A stretch of 64,000 bases of DNA from contig NZ_OZ060452.1 of NCBI RefSeq assembly GCF_964059235.1, positions 1,054,001 through 1,118,000 on the forward strand. The letters run 5' to 3'. The stretch comes from Candidatus Tisiphia endosymbiont of Nedyus quadrimaculatus. Its GTDB lineage: Bacteria; Pseudomonadota; Alphaproteobacteria; Rickettsiales; Rickettsiaceae. Positions 19,180-28,263 of this stretch are shown in pieces. Numbering within the stretch: the stretch's first letter is position 1; the number at the start of each line of letters is the position of its first letter. A program made the position numbers and the translations under genes. The notes under the pieces are model-generated. The model was not told where the DNA came from and ran no database searches. It saw nothing but the letters and a program-made list of their open reading frames with translations.

Positions 19180-19830
19180 ATGAGTATTGCTTGCCCAAAT
19201 TGTAACACTACCTTTATAGTTTCAAAAGAACAAATAGGTATGACTGGTAGGAAGGTCAAATGTTCAAAATGCCACCATATATGGTATCAAAAGGCAGAGC
19301 TTGATCAGCAAGAACCTCCTATTATATCAGATAATACCACAAAAAACGCTAGCACTAATGAAAATAATAAAATATATTTAACCAAAGGTACTAACTTACC
19401 GGCTTTATTACCAACTAAAATTCCTGAGCAATCGCATATTTTATCTATATTATTGTGGCTTAGTTTAATTGTCTTCTTATTATTAATGTTATTTCACGAG
19501 AAGTTTAATATACCAGCTCTGTATAAAGAGAATAATAATATATTAACTATAAGAAATATACATGTTGAACAAAATAAAGAAATGGGACAAATTAAAGTTT
19601 CCTATAGGATAAGTAATACTTCCGACCATGATGTGATAATACCACTTATTAGGGTTAGATTGCTCAATAAAAAATATGTAACAGTAAAATCCTATATAAT
19701 GAATCAAAAAAATATTAAACTGTCCCCTAAGCAACATATCGACATCGCTACATATCTTGATGTAGTTCCTCGTTCAAGTGAGTTGTTAAATATTATGCTT
19801 GGTAATAGTTTGGATTTCATATTACATTAG
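19180..19830 (+). CDS. MJ0042-type zinc-ribbon membrane protein
   Basis: This 216-residue protein starts with a zinc ribbon (CPNC at residues 5-8 and CSKCHHIW at about 33) of the family placed at the start of many alphaproteobacterial proteins. A low-complexity linker, one membrane segment at about residues 88-107 and a C-terminal domain follow, the last resembling the DUF3426 type (GQIKVSYRISNTS.., LSPKQHIDIATYL). A regulatory or envelope role is usually assumed; function unknown. Confidence 0.8.
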   Translation: MSIACPNCNTTFIVSKEQIGMTGRKVKCSKCHHIWYQKAELDQQEPPIISDNTTKNASTNENNKIYLTKGTNLPALLPTKIPEQSHILSILLWLSLIVFLLLMLFHEKFNIPALYKENNNILTIRNIHVEQNKEMGQIKVSYRISNTSDHDVIIPLIRVRLLNKKYVTVKSYIMNQKNIKLSPKQHIDIATYLDVVPRSSELLNIMLGNSLDFILH

Positions 19831-19875
19831 ACTTCTTCTGAAAGAGATTTATAATCAATTCAAATACTCCCATAA

Positions 19876-19975
19876 CACGCGAATTTGGGATAAGAATTAG
19901 TTAATTCTTATCCCGAATTGGGGTATTAACATAACCTGAATTCGATGTAACTTGTTACATCGAACTTCCGTGATA
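19876..19975. repeat. Two palindromic repeats
   Basis: The first is a GGGATAAGAATTA/TAATTCTTATCCC palindrome, matching 10742, 42490 and 57552. The second is the TTCGATGTAAC/GTTACATCGAA hairpin. Both lie between the zinc-ribbon gene and the RDD gene. Confidence 0.7.
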
Positions 19976-19988
19976 TATATAGAAAAAA

Positions 19989-20474
19989 ATGAATAAACAA
20001 ATTATATACCCTAAACTAATTCCTAGGCTCTTTGCTTCTTGCCTAGATTCGTTTTTGTTGTCAATTTTTACAACTCCGATCACCCACTTTATGTTATCTA
20101 GACTGTCTTTATTTTTTTTTAAAGCTAGTATAGCGGACATACTAATAATGGGTAGCAAGAAACCGGAGTTAGTTCAAAATGTAACTGCTAGTAGTGTTTT
20201 TACATTATTTATTTTAATGCTTATAATTAATTTTGCCCTAGCTGCAACATATTTTATTGGTTTTTGGGTTTATTTGGGTGCTACTCCAGGAAAAATGGTT
20301 ATGCATATGAAAATAGTAGACGCAGTAACTCTTGAAAAACCTAGTAAATGGCAATTAATTAAAAGATTTTGTGGATATGTATTAGTGCTAGTTGGTATTT
20401 GGTTTATACTCTTTTCTAAACAACGCCAAGCTTTGCATGATAAAATTGCTGGAACAGCGGTTATTAAGAGTTAA
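19989..20474 (+). CDS. RDD family membrane protein
   Basis: The 161 residues contain the RDD pattern (Arg in PRLFASCLDSFLLS and Asp at its centre), hydrophobic segments near residues 20-40, 70-95 and 125-145, and the typical GATPGKMVMHMKIVD and RQALHDKIAGTAVI signatures. Probably a small transport-related membrane protein; precise role unknown in this family. Confidence 0.85.
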   Translation: MNKQIIYPKLIPRLFASCLDSFLLSIFTTPITHFMLSRLSLFFFKASIADILIMGSKKPELVQNVTASSVFTLFILMLIINFALAATYFIGFWVYLGATPGKMVMHMKIVDAVTLEKPSKWQLIKRFCGYVLVLVGIWFILFSKQRQALHDKIAGTAVIKS

Positions 20475-20532
20475 AGCACATTAGTATTAATTTTAAAAAT
20501 TGTAGTATCACTAGATTATTAGTAGTAAAAAC

Positions 20533-20603
20533 GATGTCATCAACTATGATTTTTTTATTTTAAACTTTTTTTTAATTTTTCAAAAATCATAGTTGTTGAC
20601 ATC
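20533..20603. repeat. Long hairpin between RDD gene and recR
   Basis: GATGTCATCAACTATGATTTTT pairs with its inverse at the other end, around an A/T loop. It is followed by an ACATC..GGGGATGATTACTTGAGCC repeat that also occurs at 44630-44665. Possible terminator for the RDD gene. Confidence 0.55.
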
Positions 20604-20692
20604 TTCCCCCTAATGGGGATGATTACTTGAGCCTAGTATAAACTTGTTACATCGATATTTGAGGTTATTATAAGTAGTAAAGGTATGCTAAA

Positions 20693-21292
20693 ATGAATAA
20701 ACTAAATGAAATAGATCAGTTGATCTATCTTTTCTCCAAACTACCTAGTCTTGGTCAAAGATCAGCAAGGCGTATAGTCCTGCATCTTTTACAAGAAAAA
20801 GACGTTAGATTAAAAGGTTTAATTTCAGCTCTTTCTTACGTAGATAATAATGTTGTCAAGTGCGATATTTGTGGCAACATAGATTCTCATCATATTTGTA
20901 GAGTATGTTCATCTGATGATCGCAACGAATCTATTATAGCAATTGTTGAAACAGTGACAGAATTGTGGGCAATAGAGCGTAGTGGCATTTTTAATGGATA
21001 TTATCATGTACTAGGGCATAATTTATCAACTGCAAATAGCCATAATTCTAAAACACTAAGACTAGCAGAATTATTAGCTAGATGCCAAGAGAATAACATT
21101 AACGAAGTAATTATTGCAACTAATTCCACCTTAGAAGGTCAAACTACAGCTTATTTCATTACTGAATATTTCAAAGATTATACTATCAAAATATCAAGAT
21201 TAGCTAGCGGCATTCCAATAGGTGGAGAACTAGACTATTTAGATGAAGGAACTTTATCAGCTGCAATAACCTTAAGACAGCCTTTTGACTAA
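20693..21292 (+). CDS. recR: Recombination mediator RecR
   Basis: This 199-residue protein has an N-terminal helix-hairpin-helix ([20 protein letters not shown]), a four-cysteine zinc finger ([16 protein letters not shown], about residues 58-73) and a Toprim domain ([15 protein letters not shown], then LEGQTTAYF). RecR works with RecO and RecF to load RecA on gapped DNA. Complete length for the family; independently transcribed. Confidence 0.96.
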   Translation: MNKLNEIDQLIYLFSKLPSLGQRSARRIVLHLLQEKDVRLKGLISALSYVDNNVVKCDICGNIDSHHICRVCSSDDRNESIIAIVETVTELWAIERSGIFNGYYHVLGHNLSTANSHNSKTLRLAELLARCQENNINEVIIATNSTLEGQTTAYFITEYFKDYTIKISRLASGIPIGGELDYLDEGTLSAAITLRQPFD

Positions 21293-21535
21293 TTTATTAA
21301 AAATTATTTATTGTATTGAAAAATCTAATATAATATATAAGCTGTTGGTTATATATTAAATTTTGTTAATAAATTATCAAAGGTTACTAAACTAGAATTA
21401 TTTACATGAAATGTTAAATATTTATACATTATAGGTATTAACATACCACTAAATGTTAATTTGAAATTTTTAGATCTTTTCATTAGTTATTTTATATTTC
21501 ACCTTGCATATAATTATTTTAAGTAAAGTAAGCAT

Positions 21536-22384
21536 ATGTACCAACTTTTTTGGACTATTTTAGTCATGTTTTTGATTCCTGTAGTTCTTTATATTTGCAG
21601 GTACAAGATGTTTTCGTGGTTTAATTTAAGAAATAATTCAAAAACTAAAATATTAGAATTAGAACAAAAGATATCAGAGCAAGATAATATTTTGAATCAC
21701 GTTACTCATGAAATTAGGACTTCGATACATGGGGGAAGTAGTATTGCTCAGTTTTTATATGAAAATTGGGATAAAATGGATGAGCAAGAACACGTAAAGT
21801 ATGTCAGTATAATAGCTAAAAATAATCAGCGTCTTATAAAATTAATTAATGACCTACTAGACCTATCTAAGTTTAGTACCGGAAAAATGCAGTTTAATTT
21901 TGTTGCTATGGATCTATTATCTTCTATAAAAGAGACCGTGCAACAACTTACAGAATTAAACATAATTAACGATCGAATTAATATTATTCTTATTGATCAT
22001 AGTATTACAAAAGCAATGATTAATGGAGATAAAATTAGGATTAACCAATTATTAAATAATTTATTTAATAATGCACTCAAATATACTAAGGAAGGATTAA
22101 TTATAGCGGTAATTGATTTAAAAAATCATGAAAATATTCCTTATTGGTGCTTTAGCCTAATCGATACAGGTATAGGAATTCCAGACTCAGAACTTGAGAC
22201 TATTTTTGAAGTATTTACTCGTAGTTCACGAACTAATAATAATTTTCTTGGTACAGGTGTTGGTTTATCTATTTGCCGAGAAATTGTACAGGCTCATAAT
22301 GGTTATATTTATGCCGAGAATAACCATAAAAGAGGAACAAAATTAGAATTTATGATTCCTGTATACGATAAAAAAGAGACATAA
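21536..22384 (+). CDS. Membrane sensor histidine kinase
   Basis: This 282-residue kinase has an N-terminal membrane segment (about 4-22), a short coiled linker, a HisKA box with the phospho-acceptor His in HVTHEIRTSIHGG (about residue 60), and a full ATPase domain: N box NNLFNNALKYTKEG, G1 DTGIGIPDS and G2 GTGVGLSI. There is no periplasmic sensor domain, so it probably responds to membrane or cytoplasmic cues. The response regulator gene starts 1 bp after it, so they form a pair. Confidence 0.93.
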   Translation: MYQLFWTILVMFLIPVVLYICRYKMFSWFNLRNNSKTKILELEQKISEQDNILNHVTHEIRTSIHGGSSIAQFLYENWDKMDEQEHVKYVSIIAKNNQRLIKLINDLLDLSKFSTGKMQFNFVAMDLLSSIKETVQQLTELNIINDRINIILIDHSITKAMINGDKIRINQLLNNLFNNALKYTKEGLIIAVIDLKNHENIPYWCFSLIDTGIGIPDSELETIFEVFTRSSRTNNNFLGTGVGLSICREIVQAHNGYIYAENNHKRGTKLEFMIPVYDKKET

Positions 22385-22385
22385 A

Positions 22386-22793
22386 ATGCTTACAAAGGAT
22401 AATATTGCAAAAGTATTTACTATACTTTTTGTTGATGACGAACCAATTTGCCATGACGCAATAAATTTAGTGCTACATTATGAACAAAAATATAAAATTA
22501 TCAGTGCTTATTCCGGACAAGAAGCAGTTAATTTATCTAAAATACATGCTAATACAATAGAGTTAATATTTCTTGATATTTCTCTTCCTGATATGACAGG
22601 TTGTGAAGTACATAAACAAATAAGAAGTGATGAGAACCTTGCACATATTCCTATAATTTTTCAAACTGGTTTGTCTAGCAATCATCAGGAAATACAAAAA
22701 CTCTTACAAGAACAAGCAACATACCTAATCCATAAACCTTATAAAAACGAAGAACTGCTTGAAACTATAAGGCAGTTCCATAAAACTTTCTAG
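22386..22793 (+). CDS. Single-domain response regulator
   Basis: The 135 residues are a CheY-like receiver without output domain: LFVDDEPI with the acidic pocket, the phospho-acceptor Asp in IFLDISLPDM, FQTG for the conserved Thr and HKPYK for the conserved Lys. It follows the kinase at 22384 and is probably its phosphorylation target; with no DNA-binding domain it would pass signals on by contact or relay. Confidence 0.92.
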   Translation: MLTKDNIAKVFTILFVDDEPICHDAINLVLHYEQKYKIISAYSGQEAVNLSKIHANTIELIFLDISLPDMTGCEVHKQIRSDENLAHIPIIFQTGLSSNHQEIQKLLQEQATYLIHKPYKNEELLETIRQFHKTF

Positions 22794-22816
22794 ATATACT
22801 CATTTATAAACCAATA

Positions 22817-22850
22817 TAAGAATATTTATTCTTATATCTAATTGAGGTTA
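22817..22850. terminator. Hairpin between convergent genes
   Basis: AATATAAGAATATT pairs with AATATTCTTATAT, followed by an AATTGAGGTTA tail. It lies between the convergent response regulator and grxD genes and probably ends both transcripts. Confidence 0.55.
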
Positions 22851-23180
22851 CTTAGATATTATATGTTTATCTTTTAATAATGAAACAAGGTCACCATTTT
22901 CATACATCTCACGTACTATATCGCAGCCACCTATCAATTCCCCTTTTATATAAAGCTGTGGTATGGTAGGCCAATCACTGAAAGATTTGATATCTTCACG
23001 TAAGCTAGGATTGGTTAAGACATTAATATCACGAAATTCTATGCCAAGTTTTTTTAAGATAGAAACAACGGTAGCAGAAAAACCACATTGAGGAAAATTG
23101 GCAGCGCCTTTCATAAATAATACAATATCATTATTAGCAATTTCATTTTTTATAAAATCAAAGTTTTTATTCTCTAACAT
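22848..23180 (-). CDS. grxD: Monothiol glutaredoxin
   Basis: The 110 residues have the CGFS active site ([13 protein letters not shown], about residues 28-40), the [12 protein letters not shown] cis-Pro segment and the GGCDIV glutathione-binding motif of class II monothiol glutaredoxins. These carry or transfer [2Fe-2S] clusters. Convergent with the response regulator; divergent from nth. Confidence 0.94.
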   Translation of the reverse strand: MLENKNFDFIKNEIANNDIVLFMKGAANFPQCGFSATVVSILKKLGIEFRDINVLTNPSLREDIKSFSDWPTIPQLYIKGELIGGCDIVREMYENGDLVSLLKDKHIISK

Positions 23181-23230
23181 TCCTAAACCTGATAAAAATT
23201 ATAACTTCTTTTACTCTTAAATGTTATATT

Positions 23231-23869
23231 ATGCAAGCTCAAATAGTTGATAAAATTTTTGAAATTTTAAGCCAAAATAATCCTACTCCCCGAACGGAAC
23301 TAGAATATGTTAATAATTTTACTCTATTAGTAGCGGTGATATTATCCGCACAAGCAACTGATGTTTCAGTTAATAAAGCAACTAGATTATTGTTTGTGGA
23401 GTATAATACACCGGAAAAAATATTAGAGCTTGGGGAAGAAGGGTTAAGAACTTATATAAGATCAATAGGTTTATTTATAACCAAAGCAAAAAATATTGTT
23501 GCACTTTGTCGCATTTTGATAGATAAGTATGACAACAAAGTACCCAACAATTTTGATGACTTAATTAAATTGCCAGGTGTCGGAAGAAAAACTGCTAATG
23601 TAGTATTGAATTGCCTCTTTGGTAAGTCAACTATCGCAGTTGATACGCATGTATTTAGAGTTTCCAAAAGATTAGGACTAGCAAATAGTAATACTCCCAA
23701 AAAAGTAGAACTTGAGTTAGTTAAAGTTATCGATATAAAATGGTTACAACATGCTCATCACTGGTTGATATTGCTTGGTAGGTATATTTGCAAAGCACGA
23801 GTACCAAATTGCCCTGCTTGCCCAGTTAAAGAATATTGTGAATATTATGCTAATAATTTTCTGAAGTAG
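23231..23869 (+). CDS. nth: Endonuclease III
   Basis: This 212-residue protein has a helix-hairpin-helix [12 protein letters not shown] holding the catalytic Lys, [14 protein letters not shown] with the catalytic Asp, and an iron-sulphur cluster motif C-x6-C-x2-C-x5-C at the end ([17 protein letters not shown]). It is a DNA glycosylase and AP lyase for oxidised pyrimidines. Complete and independently placed. Confidence 0.97.
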   Translation: MQAQIVDKIFEILSQNNPTPRTELEYVNNFTLLVAVILSAQATDVSVNKATRLLFVEYNTPEKILELGEEGLRTYIRSIGLFITKAKNIVALCRILIDKYDNKVPNNFDDLIKLPGVGRKTANVVLNCLFGKSTIAVDTHVFRVSKRLGLANSNTPKKVELELVKVIDIKWLQHAHHWLILLGRYICKARVPNCPACPVKEYCEYYANNFLK

Positions 23870-23880
23870 CAAAGTGTAGA

Positions 23881-24158
23881 TATACTCAAATGATTTGAAG
23901 AATTGGCTAGGAGTACAAGTGGCAAGTTAACTAGTCATACATTTAGTATACTGCTCGTAAATGAAGAGTTGGTAGACGATAGAATCAAAATCAACAAGTG
24001 CTAGGAGTGTCTAAGCCGAGGAGTGCAGCGTACATTAGTACGTGAGTACCGCAGGTCTTGGACAACGACAACGCAATTGTTGATTTTCATCGAGTATATG
24101 TGAGTACGCAAAGTCCCGATAATAAGACAATGCCAACACTTGAAAGACGAAGAGTATA
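23881..24158. mobile_element. Family F2-type element with an F1 element nested inside
   Basis: The outer ends, TATACTCAAATGATTTGAAG and CTTGAAAGACGAAGAGTATA, match the two ends of the 95-bp element at 51291-51385. An F1 element (23949-24096) sits within it at a TATA site. The outer element is therefore older. Confidence 0.65.
23949..24096. mobile_element. F1 inverted-repeat element, copy 2
   Basis: Opposite orientation to copy 1: begins TACTGCTCGTAAATGAAGAG and ends ATTTTCATCGAGTA, flanked by TA on both sides. 148 bp, no coding capacity. Confidence 0.8.
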
Positions 24159-24223
24159 CCAAACCTATTGCTTACGTAGTTAACCGAATCTGATGTAACT
24201 TGTTATTCTGAATTCTCATAGAT

Positions 24224-24311
24224 GGAGAGGTGGCCGAGTGGTTTAAGGCGCTCGCCTGGAAAGCGTGTTCACGGTAACGTGTCAGGGGTTCAAATCCCCT
24301 CCTCTCCGCCA
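24224..24311 (+). tRNA. tRNA-Ser (anticodon GGA)
   Basis: A full class II tRNA cloverleaf. GGAGAGG pairs with CCTCTCC, GGCCGAGTGG forms the D arm, the anticodon GGA lies in CGCCTGGAAAGCG, there is a long variable arm, and GGTTCAAATCC is the T loop. The CCA end is encoded at 24309-24311. It decodes UCC/UCU. Confidence 0.96.
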
Positions 24312-24421
24312 TTCGGTACAAGTTGTCGTTTTTTCAAAAATATCGAACGGGCAACGTAGGGAGGTCTCAAGTTTTTTGCGGCTCTGTCCAAAAAACTGTG
24401 TAAATTCGAAAAAATAGGTCA

Positions 24422-24653
24422 TTAAATTTTGTTAAGCCTATCCTCAAATTTAACCATCAAATGAGCCATAGCTTCATTCCAGTTTGGAATGGGCATAGTC
24501 CATTTTTTGGTCATATAGTCAATTGTCAAATATAAACTTTTAAAAACAGCATTATCATTAGGAAAAACCCGCTTATTATTTGTTACTTTACGCAATTGAC
24601 TATTGACAGATTCAACTGAATTAGTTGTATAAATTACCTTTCTAATTGACTCA
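24422..24653 (-). pseudogene. C-terminal remnant of an IS256-family transposase
   Basis: The minus-strand frame reads ESIRKVIYTTNSVESVNSQL through NNKRVFPNDNAVFKSLYLTI and WTMPIPNWNEAMAHL to a TAA at 24422. This is the conserved C-terminus of IS256 (Mutator-like) transposases. The N-terminal four fifths are missing because the IS21 element at 24654 abuts it. Confidence 0.88.
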
Positions 24654-24717
24654 TGTCAATAAGCGTTGAAAAATGACCCAGGAAGAGCGTTGAAAAATGA
24701 CCCACATAAGTCTAGAA

Positions 24718-25467
24718 CTATTGTTTTTTTTTCATACGATAACTTTCATTTCCCGTTTCAATGATATCACAATTATGACAAACTCTATCAAGTAGCGCTG
24801 AAGTCATTTTATTACAACCAAATATTTGTGACCATTCTGAGAATATAAGATTAGTAGTAATAATAATTGAAGTGTTGGAATGTATTTTAGATAATAGATG
24901 AAAGATAAGTTGACCGCCATTCTTAGAAAATGGTAGATAACCAAGCTCATCTAGGACTAGTACATCTATTTTTTGCAAGGAAGCTGCTAGTTTTCCTACC
25001 TGAGCAGAGTTCTTTTCATATTCTAATTGATTAGCAAGATCTACAAGATTAAAAAATCTTGATTTATAACCTTTTCGTACTGCTTTTGTACTTAATGCAA
25101 TAGCTAGGTGAGTTTTACCGCTACCAGTACCACCAACTAGGATTATATTTCTAGATGTTTTAATAAACTCGCAACTATATAGATGCATAATTTGTTCTTG
25201 GTTTATTGGGGTATCGATAAATATGAAATTATCTATATCTTTTTTCTCAGGAAACTTTGCTGCGCTAATCCTACTTTGAATAGACCTAAGAGTTCGTGTT
25301 GTTAGTTCAGATTTTAATAAATTATGTAAAATATAATTCGAGGCTTCTTTACGCCTTATGGCATCAGATATAATTTCATCATAAGACTCAAGCATCCCTG
25401 TAAATTTTAGCTTTCTCATAACATTTATAATATCTTCTCTAGTAGATTCTTGATATACATTGTTCAT
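24718..25467 (-). CDS. istB: IS21 helper ATPase IstB
   Basis: The 249-residue AAA+ ATPase has Walker A GGTGSGKTHLA (about residue 112), Walker B VLVLDELGYLPF (about 165-176) and sensor region IIITTN. Length is normal for IstB, and its start overlaps the stop of the istA fragment by one base. It helps the IstA transposase choose a target; with istA deleted it may be an orphan. Confidence 0.93.
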   Translation of the reverse strand: MNNVYQESTREDIINVMRKLKFTGMLESYDEIISDAIRRKEASNYILHNLLKSELTTRTLRSIQSRISAAKFPEKKDIDNFIFIDTPINQEQIMHLYSCEFIKTSRNIILVGGTGSGKTHLAIALSTKAVRKGYKSRFFNLVDLANQLEYEKNSAQVGKLAASLQKIDVLVLDELGYLPFSKNGGQLIFHLLSKIHSNTSIIITTNLIFSEWSQIFGCNKMTSALLDRVCHNCDIIETGNESYRMKKKQ

Positions 25468-25988
25468 TACTTACCTCCTAACTTGAGAAAATTATCGTAT
25501 ATCTCACAATTAGCTTTCGGGATATGTTTTAAAGTATGATATTCTTGGTAATTACTTGGCTCTGTTACTTTTAACTCATCTTTATTACGTAATATAATAT
25601 TTAAAATTACCTCCTTACTAACAGTTCCTATTTTTAGTGCTTGGGTGCATGCTGATACTACTGCTTCTATGGATTCCATTGCTATATACGATAATATATG
25701 AGCAAAATCTCTTGTACCTGCTGGGCTGCTCTCAAGACGTCTTCTAACTTCTATGAGCTCTTCTGGTAAATTCATATTAAGGAATGGTTCACCATTTCTT
25801 AATGCTCCGGGTTTATACCTTAATATTGGCAGATAATGATTGACGTCATAACAAGTTTCTCCCTTAGTAAATTTCCGTTTATGACGACCTACCTCTTGAC
25901 CATTATAAATAAATACTAGATGTTCAGCATATATCTTACATTGTACTATTTTCCCAGCACAACTACACCCACTTCTTAGGTGGGTCAT
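25467..25988 (-). pseudogene. istA: IstA transposase, C-terminal third only
   Basis: The frame reads CSCAGKIVQCKIYAEHLVF and continues through KRKFTKGETCYDVNHYLPIL and RYKPGALRNGEPFLNMNLPE, the usual IstA C-terminus. The first seven residues (MTHLRSG) come from the inverted terminal repeat, so the DNA-binding and DDE domains are deleted. The nominal start is therefore artificial. Confidence 0.85.
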
Positions 25989-26063
25989 TTTTCAACGCAC
26001 ATTAACCCATTTAGTGGGTCATTATTGCACGCTTTTTAACACTTTTTGTCATGTACTGAGAAA

Positions 26064-26170
26064 AAAATATTAAAAATATTAATTTTTTGGAGATATTGTT
26101 ACTTATTTAGGGGGTCAAATTTCATTACAATTTTTCCCTTAAAGGGGTCAATAGCTGATTACAATTTACA
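26064..26170. repeat. Solo istA-side end of the second IS21 family (IS21-B)
   Basis: Nearly identical to the right ends of the units at 36372-39444 and 46866-49938, finishing in CAATAGCTGATTACAATTTACA-type sequence. No istA codons remain. Confidence 0.8.
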
Positions 26171-26384
26171 TGCCAATGGAGGGAAGGCTGGTGGGTAAGT
26201 TCGACTAACACAGGGAAACGTTATGAAAGCACAGACTTTCAATAATTGACGACAACTAAACTGTGTTAGATAGCTAGATTAAAATAATCAGGTGAAGGAA
26301 TTTATCTTGAACCCATTGCGGGAAAACCGCACGATGAGGTTCTAATGAGGGGCGTAAGTGGTAACGCTTACGTCTACTCTCTAC
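26171..26384 (+). ncRNA. 3' tail of a group II intron (domains V and VI)
   Basis: At 26309-26342 a 34-base hairpin has the shape of domain V: GAACC pairs with GGTTC, CAT with ATG, a two-base bulge CG, and TGCGG/CCGCA capped by GAAAA. A second hairpin follows (GGCGTAAG/CTTACGTC), as expected for domain VI, ending in CTACTCT. The 26171-26308 stretch resembles the domain III-IV remainder. The reverse transcriptase ORF and 5' half are absent, so this is a dead fragment. Called from structure only. Confidence 0.6.
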
Positions 26385-26454
26385 TTTAACTCTTTTTTTC
26401 TAACTTATTACGGAAACTTAACTACTCTCTTTTTTGTCTAATTTCTTCAGTCCA
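26385..26454. repeat. Solo right end of the IS3 element
   Basis: This matches 36119-36188, the right end of the IS3 element, almost base for base (CTAACTTATTACGG, then CTTAACTACTCTC and TTCTTCAGTCCA) and has the same orientation. It abuts the stop codon of the last glycan gene. Confidence 0.85.
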
Positions 26455-28197
26455 TTATATACCTAGTTTCCTACAAATTTTGTTCCACGTTATTCTAAAA
26501 CCATCTACACGCAGTGATCTAATTAACTTCACTACTATATTAGGGTTACGTCTCTCAGATGGCCAGTCATTAAATTTTATTAATTTATCTAATGGAAAGC
26601 TAGATATATTTGCTGCAGAAAATAGTAACAACTGAACGTGCTTATCAAATTGACTTAAATATTCATCATTCATAACAAATGAGAAAATATTAACTAACCT
26701 TATTGTCATTTTTCTATTATTGAAACAGTTACTAATTCCATAATTAACCCTAACGCATGATAAGGCCAAATCAATTGCTTCTATATCATGTTTGCTTGCT
26801 ATAGAGATCCATAAGCATATATCTTCACCAATCTTTATATTTTCAGGGAATTTGTTTGACATAAAAAGGGAGGTTTTTCCCATCACACTAGACATTGCTA
26901 TTGGACATTTAGTAATAATGTTTGGAAAGACTTGCTCGCTAAAAGTACCAGAGTTTATATATTTGATCAAATTTCCAGCCCAATCTATCCTATGGTAAGA
27001 AGTATGCGAGAATAACAAACTATTATCCTCCATAAACTTCAATTGAACCTCAAGTTTATTGTCATAAAACAAATCATCAGAATCAATGAACGCTATGTAT
27101 TGCCCAGATGCATGTTTAATACCTAGATTACGTGCCACTGCTGATCCTGCATTTTCCTTACGAATATATTTAATTCTACTATCTTTATTACATTCCTCAA
27201 TTAACCTAGATACATCATCTTCAGAACCATCATCTACTATAATCAATTCAAAACATTTATGAGTTTGTGCAACAACACTCTTTATAGACTCAATTGCCAA
27301 ATCAATTCTATTATAAATTGGCATAATTACACTAATCTTAATGTCAGTTAAAAGAGCATTAGCCATTGATTCAGCTAGCTTAGATGGTTGATAACAAGAA
27401 GCATTTGCAAGAAAAACACTAGTACGATGCAGGAATAAATAAGGCGATCCTTCCATTATAGTCATTTCTTCTAAAGTTAACCTTCTGAGAAACCCAGACC
27501 ATAATTCACTACATTCATTCATATGGCTAGTAATTTTATGTATTCCTTGGTCTAGATGAGTACGACTTTTAATTAAAATACGATCATCAAAATGAATAGG
27601 TGCTATCCGTAAAAACTCAAACCAAAGTGCATAATCCTGGGTAGTTAATAATGTTTCATCAAAAATGCCAATTTCACGGAAATATTTTGTGGGTATTAAG
27701 AGAACACATCCATGAATTAATCCCCGCATAAGAGGGAATAATGGTATATTACATTTTTCCACTGATAATATTTGATCTGGTCTTGTAAAAGACAGTGATT
27801 TGGATTTACGATCTATAACTTCATACCCCCCGTAAATAATCGTATTACGGTTAGGAAGACTATTGAGTACATTAATTTGATGTTCAATTTTTTCTAGAAC
27901 GTAAACATCATCATGACTAAGCCATGAAAAATATTCTCCTTTCATTTCTTTAATTGCCAAATTCAAGGCTGAAGCTACCCCCCCGTTTGGTTTGGAAAAA
28001 TAACGAATCTTGTTACCATAAGACAAGGCTATGCGTTCTGTTGCACCATTATCATTTGATCCATCATTAACAACTAAAATTTCTAAATTTTTATAAGTCT
28101 GAGCAACTGCACTATCTATTGCTTCACGCATATAATTAGCACCGTTGTAAACGGGAATAACAAGTGAAACCTTTGGATAAAAGATGCTATTGCTCAT
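26455..28197 (-). CDS. Two-domain family 2 glycosyltransferase
   Basis: This 580-residue protein has two GT-A (family 2) domains in tandem. Domain 1 (about 8-230) has SLVIPVYNGANYMREAIDS, LVVNDGSND and a WLSHDDVY metal motif. Domain 2 (about 290-500) has ISVIMPIYNRIDLAIES, IIVDDGSEDD and AFIDSDDLF. It probably adds two sugars to the surface glycan. Last gene of the polysaccharide operon; the stop sits next to a lone IS3 end, so genes may have been lost beyond it. Confidence 0.88.
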   Translation of the reverse strand: MSNSIFYPKVSLVIPVYNGANYMREAIDSAVAQTYKNLEILVVNDGSNDNGATERIALSYGNKIRYFSKPNGGVASALNLAIKEMKGEYFSWLSHDDVYVLEKIEHQINVLNSLPNRNTIIYGGYEVIDRKSKSLSFTRPDQILSVEKCNIPLFPLMRGLIHGCVLLIPTKYFREIGIFDETLLTTQDYALWFEFLRIAPIHFDDRILIKSRTHLDQGIHKITSHMNECSELWSGFLRRLTLEEMTIMEGSPYLFLHRTSVFLANASCYQPSKLAESMANALLTDIKISVIMPIYNRIDLAIESIKSVVAQTHKCFELIIVDDGSEDDVSRLIEECNKDSRIKYIRKENAGSAVARNLGIKHASGQYIAFIDSDDLFYDNKLEVQLKFMEDNSLLFSHTSYHRIDWAGNLIKYINSGTFSEQVFPNIITKCPIAMSSVMGKTSLFMSNKFPENIKIGEDICLWISIASKHDIEAIDLALSCVRVNYGISNCFNNRKMTIRLVNIFSFVMNDEYLSQFDKHVQLLLFSAANISSFPLDKLIKFNDWPSERRNPNIVVKLIRSLRVDGFRITWNKICRKLGI

Positions 28198-28263
28198 TGA
28201 AATAGCTCACATGACTTGTCTAAACTGTATTTATTCATCATAGCAATTTCTCTTTACTCATTT

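Larger units (their letters stand above)
24654..26051 (-). mobile_element. IS21-family element, internally deleted (IS21-A)
   Basis: The left end has two copies of GCGTTGAAAAATGACCCA, and the right end has TGGGTCATTTTTCAACGC and a diverged second copy: the multiple terminal repeats bound by IstA. The left boundary starts TGTCAATAAGCG and the right ends TTTTTGTCA. istB is complete, but istA keeps only its C-terminal third, so the element cannot transpose by itself. It is 1.4 kb instead of the usual 2 to 2.5 kb. Confidence 0.85.

Noticed and set aside
24654-26051. Complete, active IS21
   Set aside because: istA lacks its DNA-binding and catalytic domains, the start being borrowed from the terminal repeat.
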